DNA of 64,000 nucleotides from Pseudomonas batumici (GTDB lineage: Bacteria > Pseudomonadota > Gammaproteobacteria > Pseudomonadales > Pseudomonadaceae). Made by a program: the position numbers and the translations under genes. The stretch is taken from contig NZ_JXDG01000037.1 in assembly GCF_000820515.1 (NCBI RefSeq), forward strand, positions 124,001 to 188,000. The letters are read 5' to 3'. The notes under the pieces were generated by a model. It was not told the origin of the DNA and did no database searches. It was given only the letters and a program-made list of their open reading frames with translations. Below, piece after piece: positions 41,626-50,006 of the stretch; within the stretch, counting starts at the first letter, position 1; every line of letters starts with the position of its first letter.

Positions 41626-42768
41626 TCAATCCCTGTTCGGTACGATCAGCACTTTCTCGCCAGTGGCACGCCGTGAATAGTGCGCTATGGCACTGGCCTG
41701 CAGCGCCTCGGCCAGTGAAACGTGCGCGGAGTAATGGCTGGCAAACGTGGTCTTCAGTTCCCGGGCCACCCGATCCTTCAAGCGCTGCATGACGACCGGG
41801 CCCGCCTTGCGCATGAAGGGCATCAGCAGCCAGCCCCCCATCGACCAGGCCATGCCCCAGCTGTTCGAAAACTGCGTCGGGCTGTTGTCCAGGAAACCGT
41901 AGACGTACAACTGCTTATGGGTGGTCGAACCGTAGCGGCTGTACTCCTTGGCGGAGCGTCTGAGGGCCGCTTCCATGCAACCGAGGATCTGTCCGCCGAG
42001 CTTTCCGCCGCCTGTGGCGTCGAAGGCAATGGTGGCGCCCGTGGCCGCCACTGCATCGGTCAGGTCGGCCATGAAGTTTTCCGCGCTGCTGTCACAAACG
42101 TAAGTGGCGCCCAGCTCGCGCAACAGCTTGGCCTGTTCGGGCTTGCGCACGATATTGGCCAGCTTCACACCCTCGGCCTGGCAGATGCGGTTGAGCATCT
42201 GACCCAGGTTCGACGCGGCCGCGGTATGGACCAGCGCGCCATGGCCTTCGCTACGCATCGTTTCTACCATGCCCAGCGCGGTGATCGGATTGATGAAGGC
42301 TGATGCACCATCGACCGCACTGACGTCGTCCGGCAGCGCCATGCATTGCTGGGCCGGCACACAGCAATATTGCGCATACATCGCCTCCCCCATCGCCGCA
42401 ACCCGGCGGTTCAATAGCGCTTGCGCCGCCGGTGACGAGCCGGCCGCGACCACCAGGCCGGCGCCTTCTATGCCCACCGACATGGCATGATCGAGTCGCC
42501 CTGCCACTGCGCGCAAGGCAGCCTCTGGAACGGTTGCCGTGACCACCGGCCGCTCGGCGGTGCCGGAGACCTTGAGCGTCGACAGATCGGCTGGCCCGAG
42601 CAGCAGGCCGAGGTCGGACGGGTTGATCGGGGATGCCTCGACACGGATCAGTACCTCATCCGGTCCCGGGGTCGGCACGGGCTGGTCGATCAGCGACAGC
42701 TCCAGCTGCCCGGCGCGGGTGATCAATGAACGCAGTTGCAGACCGGTTTGTGGGATGGTGGCGGTCAT
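41626..42768 (-). CDS. MDR-superfamily oxidoreductase (zinc-binding-dehydrogenase type)
   Basis: A 380-residue medium-chain oxidoreductase. It has the GroES-like start (VPTPGPDEVLIRVEASPINPSDLGLLLG) and a cofactor domain around ALVHTAAASNLGQMLNRICQ and FDATGGGKLGGQIL. The chain is about 40-50 residues longer than simple quinone oxidoreductases. ATG 42768 has GGAGGCACC upstream and was chosen over ATG 42846, which would overlap the previous gene's stop. It follows two enoyl-CoA hydratase genes on the same strand and is probably cotranscribed. Confidence 0.87.
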   Translation of the reverse strand: MTATIPQTGLQLRSLITRAGQLELSLIDQPVPTPGPDEVLIRVEASPINPSDLGLLLGPADLSTLKVSGTAERPVVTATVPEAALRAVAGRLDHAMSVGIEGAGLVVAAGSSPAAQALLNRRVAAMGEAMYAQYCCVPAQQCMALPDDVSAVDGASAFINPITALGMVETMRSEGHGALVHTAAASNLGQMLNRICQAEGVKLANIVRKPEQAKLLRELGATYVCDSSAENFMADLTDAVAATGATIAFDATGGGKLGGQILGCMEAALRRSAKEYSRYGSTTHKQLYVYGFLDNSPTQFSNSWGMAWSMGGWLLMPFMRKAGPVVMQRLKDRVARELKTTFASHYSAHVSLAEALQASAIAHYSRRATGEKVLIVPNRD

Positions 42769-42842
42769 GGTGCCTCCTGGTTTCGGGGTGGTGGATACTG
42801 CCTGGCAGCGCCGTGGTTCTCGCAAGGCCGCCAGGCGCTGTC

Positions 42843-43664
42843 TCACAACTCTGCGAGGCGATCGCCAAAGTTAAGCTCGAAATCACCCCGCTTGCCGATG
42901 CCGGCAGCGGCAAGCTTGCCGGAGCGTTCGCGAAAGCCCTCCCAGGTGAACGCCGACATGAAAATCTTGGCGGTTTCAAGCAGCTCGTTCGGATCGGGCA
43001 CGGTGTGCCGATTGATCAGCTCCTTGGTGGTCGCCAGCGCCTGTTTGTCGAACGAGGCCACCCGGCGGGCGTAGGCGTCAATCCAGGCATCGAACTCGGC
43101 ATCGGGAATGGCACGGTTGATCCAGCCGTAGCGCTCGGCGGTCGCCGCGTCGTAGTCACCGGAGCCGACCATGATCTCCAAGGCGCGCGCACGACCGGTC
43201 AACAAGGGCAAGCGCTCGACCGCGCCACCACCCGGGAGCAGGCCGGAACCCACTTCCACCTGGGCCAGGATGGCCTTCTCCAGGCTGGCGAAACGCAGGT
43301 CGCAGGCCAGGGCGAACTCGCTGCCGACACCCCGCGCACGACCGCGGATCGCCGCGATGCTGATCACCGGGACGCGCGACAGGCGCAGGGTGACATCGAT
43401 CCACGGCGAGTAGCCGGTCGGACCCGGTGTCCTCGACATCTCCGCGGTCTTGTTGATATCGAAATGGGCAATGAAGAACTCAGGATCGGCACTGTCGAAC
43501 ACCACCACTTTCAGCTCCGGATCCGTCTCGAATTGGCTGAGCAGCTCCTGGAGTTCAAGCATGGATTGGGGGTCGATCATGTTGATCGGCGGGTTTTCGA
43601 AGGTCAGGCGCCAGTAACCCGGAGTGACCTTGGTCAGCTTGAACTGGGACGTGCCGGTGCTCAT
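42843..43664 (-). CDS. Enoyl-CoA hydratase/isomerase (paralogue 1)
   Basis: A 273-residue crotonase-fold protein with the oxyanion-hole region AAIRGRARGVGSEFALACDLR and the helix ALEIMVGSGDYDAATAERYGWINRA. The two acidic catalytic residues of classic hydratases are not obvious, so isomerase, lyase or another crotonase activity is possible. It begins 63 bp downstream of the second paralogue's stop. The palindrome TAACGATCGTTA lies in between. Confidence 0.87.
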   Translation of the reverse strand: MSTGTSQFKLTKVTPGYWRLTFENPPINMIDPQSMLELQELLSQFETDPELKVVVFDSADPEFFIAHFDINKTAEMSRTPGPTGYSPWIDVTLRLSRVPVISIAAIRGRARGVGSEFALACDLRFASLEKAILAQVEVGSGLLPGGGAVERLPLLTGRARALEIMVGSGDYDAATAERYGWINRAIPDAEFDAWIDAYARRVASFDKQALATTKELINRHTVPDPNELLETAKIFMSAFTWEGFRERSGKLAAAGIGKRGDFELNFGDRLAEL

Positions 43665-43687
43665 TTGAGGATTCCTTATTTTTTTAG

Positions 43688-43699
43688 TAACGATCGTTA
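43688..43699. promoter_or_regulatory. Palindromic operator B, copy 1
   Basis: TAACGATCGTTA, a perfect 12-bp palindrome, lies 24-35 bp upstream of the start at 43664. It fits TAACG-N2-CGTTA, the motif seen again at 44573-44584 beside the second TetR gene. Confidence 0.7.
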
Positions 43700-43727
43700 T
43701 TCCATGACTCGAAATTCAAACACGAAT

Positions 43728-44549
43728 TCAGAGATTGGCCAGGTGGTGACCCATGTTGCGCTCGAATTCGGCCGGGCCGACTTGCGCCACTTTCTTGCCG
43801 ATCCGTACCTGGCGCTCGCCGGTTGATGGCCAATGAACCATGGTATTGAGAAACACGTCCTGCGTTTCGACGAGGTCACGTGGATCCGGTAGCGCCCGAC
43901 GGTTGACCAGACGCTTCGTCTCGGCGATGGCTTCGCGGTCAAATGAGGCAATCCGTTGTGCGAGCCCGTGGACGAAGCCGTCCAGCTGCGCATCGGGAAG
44001 CGCGCGATTGATCCACCCGTAGCGCTCTGCCGTCAAGGCATCGAAGTCGTCACTGCCGAGCATGATTTCCAGTGCGCGGGCGCGGCCGGTCAACAGCGGC
44101 AGGCGCTCGATCGCGCCACCGCCGGGAAGCACCCCGGCGCCGACCTCGGGCTGGCCAAGGATTGCTCCTTCGATGCTGGCAAAACGCATATCCATGGCCA
44201 ACGCCAGTTCCGCTCCGCCGCCCCGCGTTCGACCACGAATCAAGGCGATGCTGACAGCTGGGGCCTGACTCAGGCGCACCGTCATGTCGATCCACGTCGG
44301 TAGACCACTGGGGCCGTTGGAAACCGGGGTATCCGCCACGCGGGCAAGATCGTAGCGGCCAAAGAAATAGTCGGGATTGGCGCTTTCGAAGACCACCACG
44401 CGCAGTGTCTGGCTCGCCTCGATGCGATCGACCACGGCCTGGAACTGCAACACCGTCTGCGCGTTGACGAGGTTGACGGGAGGGTTCTCGAAGCGGACCC
44501 GCCAATAGGCATTGGAGACTTCTTCAATCTGGAACTGGCTGACGCTCAT
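43728..44549 (-). CDS. Enoyl-CoA hydratase/isomerase (paralogue 2)
   Basis: A 273-residue crotonase-fold protein, the same length as the gene at 42843. It shares with it long near-identical stretches such as ERLPLLTGRARALEIM and TAERYGWINRA. The pair are therefore tandem duplicates, read in the same direction. ATG 44549 has a GGAGG about 6 bp upstream. The promoter region carries operator B and faces the second TetR gene. Confidence 0.88.
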   Translation of the reverse strand: MSVSQFQIEEVSNAYWRVRFENPPVNLVNAQTVLQFQAVVDRIEASQTLRVVVFESANPDYFFGRYDLARVADTPVSNGPSGLPTWIDMTVRLSQAPAVSIALIRGRTRGGGAELALAMDMRFASIEGAILGQPEVGAGVLPGGGAIERLPLLTGRARALEIMLGSDDFDALTAERYGWINRALPDAQLDGFVHGLAQRIASFDREAIAETKRLVNRRALPDPRDLVETQDVFLNTMVHWPSTGERQVRIGKKVAQVGPAEFERNMGHHLANL

Positions 44550-44572
44550 ATGACCTCCTTGGATCGATTGGA

Positions 44573-44596
44573 TAACGTTCGTTATCGTAACGAACG
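44573..44596. promoter_or_regulatory. Palindromic operator B, copy 2 (extended)
   Basis: TAACGTTCGTTA (44573-44584) fits TAACG-N2-CGTTA. It overlaps a longer inverted repeat, CGTTCGTTA-TCG-TAACGAACG (44576-44596), with perfect 9-bp arms. It lies in the 96-bp divergent promoter between the enoyl-CoA hydratase gene (44549) and the TetR gene (44646). Confidence 0.8.
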
Positions 44597-44645
44597 CTAT
44601 GCTACGATGTATGGGCTGTCAAGACATTACGATTAAAGAGGAAGC

Positions 44646-45248
44646 ATGCGATATCCAGCCGGTTACAAGGAGGAGCGACGCCAACAGTTGCTCAAGAGCA
44701 GCGGCGCCCTGATCAAGAACAATGGATTTGCCGCCACCGGAGTCGATGCATTGATGGCGGAAGCCGGGGTCACGAGCGGCGCTTTCTACAGCAACTTCGC
44801 CTCCAAGAATGAGCTGCTGCAAGCCCTTGTCGTCAGTGAGCTGTGCCAAAGCCGAGCCATCTGGGAGACCAACCCACACGATTCGCCCCAGGCATGGATA
44901 GACTTCGAGGTGGATCGCTATCTGAGCCTGCCCCACGTGAAGTGTCCAAGTGCAGGATGTGTGCTCCCGGCCTTGAGCGCCGAAATCGGGCGCGCGGCTC
45001 CCGACGTCAAAACGCTGTTCGAGCGTGAACAGCGCAAGAACATCGCCATACTGGCTGAAAGGCTCGGCAGCGAAGCATTGGCGTGGGCCTTCACTGCCCA
45101 GATGGTCGGAACCGTCCTGATGGCGCGGGCCATGCCCACCAAGGAAGCCCAGCTTGAGGTGCTCAGCGCCGGGAAGACCTTCCTCAAGGCGATGATCGCC
45201 AATCATGCAGGCTGGCCGGGCGTCGACACCCCCGGCCAGCCTGCATGA
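44646..45248 (+). CDS. TetR-family regulator (second of two)
   Basis: A 200-residue repressor. The HTH reads QLLKSSGALIKNNGFAATGV and then TSGAFYSNFASKNELLQALV. Sequence and layout parallel the first TetR (41031). The ATG at 44646 has AGAGGAAG upstream. With operator B in the divergent promoter it probably represses the two enoyl-CoA hydratase genes and its own gene, with a CoA ester as a plausible ligand; that is inference. Confidence 0.9.
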   Translation: MRYPAGYKEERRQQLLKSSGALIKNNGFAATGVDALMAEAGVTSGAFYSNFASKNELLQALVVSELCQSRAIWETNPHDSPQAWIDFEVDRYLSLPHVKCPSAGCVLPALSAEIGRAAPDVKTLFEREQRKNIAILAERLGSEALAWAFTAQMVGTVLMARAMPTKEAQLEVLSAGKTFLKAMIANHAGWPGVDTPGQPA

Positions 45249-45419
45249 TGGCTACGGGTATTTCTTGCCGACCTGCCAGGATAGCCATGCGGGCGTGGCC
45301 GGCCACACCCGGCTCAGTCGAAGTGGCCGATGAAAAGAAAATCATCTGACCGTGATCACTCGCCTGCTTATACTCTCTGCGCATGATCGCGCAGGCGCGA
45401 GGCACCCAGGGAGAGAACG

Positions 45420-45797
45420 ATGCTGACAATACGGCCCGAACAGATGGACAGGTTCGAACGGTCATCGATGAATCGCTTCGTCGACGATCTCGCCGAGCAT
45501 TTTCGCCTGGCCCTCCCCGAGCACCACGCTGCGCTCGGGCCCGACGGGACGCGGGAGACGATCCGGCACGGCGTCGCCCGGGCGCGGGCGTACGGCATCA
45601 CCACCGCGCGCGGTGTCACGGTTTACGTTCGCCTGTTGTTCCTCTTCGGCCGTGACTACGACACCAACCCCGAGTTGCCGTGGGCCGGCGCCGTCCTTGG
45701 CGATCCGGCGCTCGCGGAGGAGGACGCGCGGGTCGACCAGCTTGCGTTGGCGGCGCGCTTCTACCTGGAGGCGCTCACCTTCGAGAGTCCCCCATGA
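45420..45797 (+). CDS. Small protein, T6SS/effector-locus-type family
   Basis: A 125-residue soluble protein with MLTIRPEQMDRFERSSMNRF, ARAYGITTARGVTVYVRLLFL and PELPWAGAVLGDP. I recall similar short proteins (MLxIRxEQM...YGI) next to PAAR, VgrG or lipoprotein-type effector genes, but I cannot name a family. The gene overlaps the next by ATGA, so the two form a module. A GAGAGAACG motif precedes the ATG. The GC content is notably high. Confidence 0.6.
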   Translation: MLTIRPEQMDRFERSSMNRFVDDLAEHFRLALPEHHAALGPDGTRETIRHGVARARAYGITTARGVTVYVRLLFLFGRDYDTNPELPWAGAVLGDPALAEEDARVDQLALAARFYLEALTFESPP

Positions 45798-47839
45798 CCC
45801 TGCCTTCCGTCAGCCCGACCGGCAAGCGCGTGGTGGGCGTCGGCAGCGCTGTCATGTCGGCCGGGGCCGCGTTGCTTTACTGCGCGAGCTACGTCGACCC
45901 CTACACGGCGCTGGCGACTGGCGTGGCCAGCCTAGTCGTCGGCGGCACCACTCTCCTCTGTGGTACCCGCTATGTCATCCGCGGACGCATCCGGCTGGCG
46001 AACGGGCAGGACCACGCCGGTGTGCTGGTCACCCTCAGCGGTTCGGCGGCGGCGACCGCGACAACGGGCGTCGGCGCAACCTTCTCGTTCAACGTGACCG
46101 CCGGTGGGAACTACGTGGTCACGCCAACGCTCGCGCACCACGTCTTCACCCCGGCCAGCCGGCCGTTCAACAACCTGAGGTCCGATCAGGATGCCCCGTT
46201 CCGCAGTGATCGGGGCAACTACGCCATCCATGGGCAGGTGACCCGCGACGGCAACCCGCTCGACGGCGTTCGGATGACGATCTCCGGAAACTCAAGGCAG
46301 CACGCCAACACCAATGCCGGTGCTTACCACATCCCTCTGCCCGCGTTCGGCAACTATACGGTGACGCCCACGCTCGCCCAGTACACTTTCGCGCCAGCGA
46401 GTCGGAGCATCGTTTCGCTGACGCAGGACCAGGCCCTCGATTTCGTAGCGACGTTGGTGACTTACCGCATCCATGGACGCTTTACCCTCGATGGCGGCGG
46501 CGTGGACGGCATCCAGGTCCACCTCAACGGGGACCAGGAGGCCGAGGTCGCCACGGCCGGCGGCGGCTACTACGAGTTCAACGTGTCGGCGCTCGGGTCG
46601 TACACCGTCAGCGGACGCCGGACCCGGTACGACTACGATCGGAGGAACGCAGCCGTTGACGGCATCACCGCCGACACCCAGGTCGATTTCATCGCCACCG
46701 TGAGGACCTTCACCCTGCGCTGCGAGTTGAAGCTCAGCGGCCAGCCGCTGGGGGGCGTCCCGGTGCGGATCGCCGGCGGCGGCATCGACTCCAACCTCCC
46801 CACCGACGCGGACGGCGCTCGGCAACAGGTGGTCCCTGCCGGAGAGGACTACAGGGTCACTCTCGCATCCCCCCATCACACCTTCGCTCCCGATCAAGCT
46901 GACGTGCGGGCAATCGACCGGAACAAGACGGTCACTATCCAGGCGACGTTGCTACGTCACACCATCAGCGGACGGGTAACGGGCGTCGCAGCCGCGGGTC
47001 TGGATGGCATCAAAGTTCGTTGCAGCGTCTTCTCCAAGACCCGGGAGGTGACGACGGCCGGCGGCGGGCTCTTTACCTTCAGCAACGTGCCATCGGGGCA
47101 TGACGGTCGCGTACGGGTGAACGATGGGCACTTCGACAGCAATCCGGCCGACGTGGCGATCGCCGGCATCGCGGCGGACCGGAACAACGTCAACTTCGTT
47201 CTCACTCGACGCACGTTCACCATCAGCGGCGCGCTGACCATCAACGGCGCGGCGCCCGCCGCCACGCCGGTGGACCTGTTCCTCAACGGCGTGCTGGTTG
47301 CCACGGTGAACTCGGGGCTCGGCGGTGCGTTCGACTTCGGCGCGCGTCCCTCCGACGGGGCCTACACGGTCAAGCCCAGGCGGACCGCTACCCTGACCTT
47401 CCACCCGTTCCGCGAGGTGATCGACGATCTCCTCGTGAACCATGTCACGGCGGTTTTCGCCGGGACCAGGATCCATCACGGCAACCGTCTCACGACGCCA
47501 GCCGGTGACCTGATCCTGAGCTTCGAGGCACGCAGTAACATCGCCGGTCAACGCGGTGCGGATCACGCGATCCCACTGGATGTACTCGCCGACGCCGCCG
47601 GGCGCGCCCTCGGCAGTCCGTCGAACGACAGGCGTGGCGGATACTATTTCCCGATCACCGGCACAGACGTGTTCCTGGCGTTCATCCTCAATGCGGACTC
47701 CGGCCACACGCTCTTCACCTGCTACGAGAAAACGCGGAGGGGGGTGGAGACAGACATTGGCAGAACTGGCGCCGTATTCGACGCCTGGGTCGCCGGGAGG
47801 TACCACCTGCGGCAGTTCACCGGCGGCGAGGATCTGTAG
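45794..47839 (+). CDS. Large protein with six Ig-like (carboxypeptidase-regulatory-like) repeats
   Basis: A 681-residue protein. Two hydrophobic segments near the N terminus (VGVGSAVMSAGAALLYCA and ALATGVASLVVGGTTLLCG, residues 14-58) are predicted to span a membrane. Six repeats of about 83 residues follow, starting near residues 60, 143, 224, 306, 389 and 474, each opening with Y-x-I-H-G-like strands and holding GxYTVTPT and FxPAS-type segments. They resemble CarboxypepD_reg/SpaA-type beta-sandwich repeats. A unique C-terminal domain (562-681) ends in RQFTGGEDL. The start ATG overlaps the preceding stop. Function unknown; surface display, adhesion or effector roles are possible. Confidence 0.75.
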   Translation: MTLPSVSPTGKRVVGVGSAVMSAGAALLYCASYVDPYTALATGVASLVVGGTTLLCGTRYVIRGRIRLANGQDHAGVLVTLSGSAAATATTGVGATFSFNVTAGGNYVVTPTLAHHVFTPASRPFNNLRSDQDAPFRSDRGNYAIHGQVTRDGNPLDGVRMTISGNSRQHANTNAGAYHIPLPAFGNYTVTPTLAQYTFAPASRSIVSLTQDQALDFVATLVTYRIHGRFTLDGGGVDGIQVHLNGDQEAEVATAGGGYYEFNVSALGSYTVSGRRTRYDYDRRNAAVDGITADTQVDFIATVRTFTLRCELKLSGQPLGGVPVRIAGGGIDSNLPTDADGARQQVVPAGEDYRVTLASPHHTFAPDQADVRAIDRNKTVTIQATLLRHTISGRVTGVAAAGLDGIKVRCSVFSKTREVTTAGGGLFTFSNVPSGHDGRVRVNDGHFDSNPADVAIAGIAADRNNVNFVLTRRTFTISGALTINGAAPAATPVDLFLNGVLVATVNSGLGGAFDFGARPSDGAYTVKPRRTATLTFHPFREVIDDLLVNHVTAVFAGTRIHHGNRLTTPAGDLILSFEARSNIAGQRGADHAIPLDVLADAAGRALGSPSNDRRGGYYFPITGTDVFLAFILNADSGHTLFTCYEKTRRGVETDIGRTGAVFDAWVAGRYHLRQFTGGEDL

Positions 47840-48257
47840 GCTGCCGTCGTCCAGCAAGGCCAGGTTCGCGGCACGGCTCCTTCAGGCCAAGCGAAACATT
47901 GTGATCAACAAAACTTGCGCTACCTGGTCGTCCCCTTAATTCTGTTTTGTTCTATGGATATGCATTGACAGCTCTTTGCCATCAATCTTTACTCTGGTTT
48001 GCGTAACGCCATCTGTATCCAGGGAGTCAGCGCATGGACAAGGATTCTGAAGCAATCGAATTTCCCCCCTCTGAAAAACCCCTGTTTTTGAAATCAGCTG
48101 TCATTTAATGGATACTCGCCCATGGCCGGCACTTGTATTCCGCAGCGTGATGTCCGAAGGCAAACGGCAATGTACTCCCCCATGAATCCTATGGACGCCG
48201 TGGTTGGCAACGCGCGCTGAAGCGGATCAGGTCGAACGAAAAAAGGGAGATGGATAG
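47840..48257. other. 418-bp intergenic region
   Basis: AT-richer than its flanks. A 24-codon frame (48034-48108, MDKDSEAIEFPPSEKPLFLK) has no convincing ribosome-binding site. The promoter of the sulfation module is probably within 48100-48250, but no -35/-10 pair stands out. No terminator hairpin is evident after 47839. Confidence 0.35.
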
Positions 48258-49934
48258 ATGGAACACTACCAAGAAAAACATAGAATCTCCTCCCTTCCTT
48301 TCTGGGTGCTATCCGCGAGACAACTCTGCGATCTGGAGATGATCGTCAACGAAGCCTTTTCGCCACTAAGCGGTTTTCTGGGCCTGGAGGATTATCTCAG
48401 CGTCGTTCACCACATGAGATTGGGCTCCGGTGCCCTTTGGCCCATGCCCATCACCTTGGATATCCCGCAGACATTGGCTGATCAGCTGGTGCCGGGGGGC
48501 GAGTTGGCTCTACGTGATCCGGAGGGTGTCACGCTGGCGGTGCTGACGATCGACTCGATCTACCAGCCGGACCATCACCTCGAAGCGCTGCGCGTTTTCG
48601 GCACCCAGGATAAGAGCCATCCAGGCGTGGCGGCATTGTTTCGTCAACATCCTTTTAATGTCGGCGGTAGCATTAAAAAAGTTGACTCGGTTACGCACTA
48701 TGATTTTGTTGACCTGCGTTTGTCACCCCGTCAAGTCAAACAGGAAATAGCCCGGCGCGGCTGGAAGGCAGTCGTTGCCTTTCAAACACGTAACCCGATG
48801 CATTGTGCCCATATCGAATTGACCCGTCGTGCCATGAAACAGGCCAATGCGGCCTTGTTGCTTCAGCCGGTGGTGGGTTTGACCAAGCCGGATGATATCG
48901 ATTACTACACGCGTGTCAGGTGTTACAAACACGCCTTGAAGTCTTACGCAACCGATGCCGTATTGCTGTCGTTGCTGCCGCTGGCCATGCGAATGGGTGG
49001 TCCCCGCGAAGCCGTTTGGCATGCGCTGATTCGCAAGAACTTTGGGGCAACGCATTTCATCGTCGGACGTGATCACGCAGGCCCCGGCAATGACAAGCAA
49101 GGCAAGGCCTTTTACGCCCCCTATGCCGCCCAGGAAATGGCGTTGGCACATGCGCAGGAAATCGGCCTAAAGATTCTTGCCTTCGAGGAAATGTTATACC
49201 TCAAGGAAGAGCGGCGTTATGCGCCGGCCTCGGAGGTGCCACGTGGCGCTGCCGTGCTGAGCCTGTCGGGAACAGCCGTCAGAGAAAAGCTGGCCAGCGG
49301 TGCCGAGATTCCCGATTGGTTCAGTACACCCGATATCGTCGCGGAATTGCGTCGATCCTATCGTCCGAAACAACAACAGGGATTTGTTCTCTTCTTTACG
49401 GGGCTGTCGGGCGCCGGCAAGTCAACGATTGCCAATGGCGTTGCCGTGCGACTGCGCGAAGACGGGAGACGAACCGTCAGCTTGCTGGATGGCGATATTG
49501 TCCGACATAGCCTCTCCAAGGGACTCGGCTTCTCGAAAGAGGACCGTGAGACCAATGTCGAACGCATCGGCTTTGTGGCTGTCGAGATCGCTCGGGCCGG
49601 TGGTGTCGCCATATGCGCCTGTATTTCCCCCTATGCGAGCACGCGTCAGGTCTGTCGAGAGTTGGCCATGACGCACAAGACGGCCTTTTTCGAGATTTAC
49701 ATCGCGGCGGACCTGGAAGTTTGCGAGAGCCGTGACCGAAAGGGCTTGTATGCCAAGGCGCGGGCCGGGCAGCTCAAGGGGATGACGGGTATTGACGCGC
49801 CCTACGAACCACCGCTGAGTCCGGATTTGCGAATTGATACTGCCTGTTTGAGTGCGGCCCAGGCGGTGGAGTTGATCATTTCCACCCTGGTCGAACTGGA
49901 TTACCTCCCCTCCTCCCTCCTTCATGAGTCCTGA
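48258..49934 (+). CDS. Bifunctional ATP sulfurylase/APS kinase (PAPS synthase)
   Basis: A 558-residue enzyme that makes APS from sulfate and ATP and then phosphorylates it to PAPS. The N-terminal Sat-type sulfurylase has QTRNPMHCAH (176-185) and GRDHAGPG (270-277). The C-terminal APS kinase has the P-loop GLSGAGKST (382-390), DGDIVRHSLSKGLGFS and ISPYASTR. The Sat-APSK order is that of fungal-type or some bacterial fusions, unlike the CysN-C fusion usual in Pseudomonas assimilation. GGGAGA lies just before ATG 48258. The gene precedes a sulfotransferase gene by 72 bp, so it probably supplies PAPS for a specific sulfation. Confidence 0.92.
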   Translation: MEHYQEKHRISSLPFWVLSARQLCDLEMIVNEAFSPLSGFLGLEDYLSVVHHMRLGSGALWPMPITLDIPQTLADQLVPGGELALRDPEGVTLAVLTIDSIYQPDHHLEALRVFGTQDKSHPGVAALFRQHPFNVGGSIKKVDSVTHYDFVDLRLSPRQVKQEIARRGWKAVVAFQTRNPMHCAHIELTRRAMKQANAALLLQPVVGLTKPDDIDYYTRVRCYKHALKSYATDAVLLSLLPLAMRMGGPREAVWHALIRKNFGATHFIVGRDHAGPGNDKQGKAFYAPYAAQEMALAHAQEIGLKILAFEEMLYLKEERRYAPASEVPRGAAVLSLSGTAVREKLASGAEIPDWFSTPDIVAELRRSYRPKQQQGFVLFFTGLSGAGKSTIANGVAVRLREDGRRTVSLLDGDIVRHSLSKGLGFSKEDRETNVERIGFVAVEIARAGGVAICACISPYASTRQVCRELAMTHKTAFFEIYIAADLEVCESRDRKGLYAKARAGQLKGMTGIDAPYEPPLSPDLRIDTACLSAAQAVELIISTLVELDYLPSSLLHES

Positions 49935-50006
49935 ACAGCAATAGCGTCATGTCAGTTCAATGCCGTCCAACCCTGTTGAGCCCGCTGTGTCCCAAAGGAG
50001 AACGAT

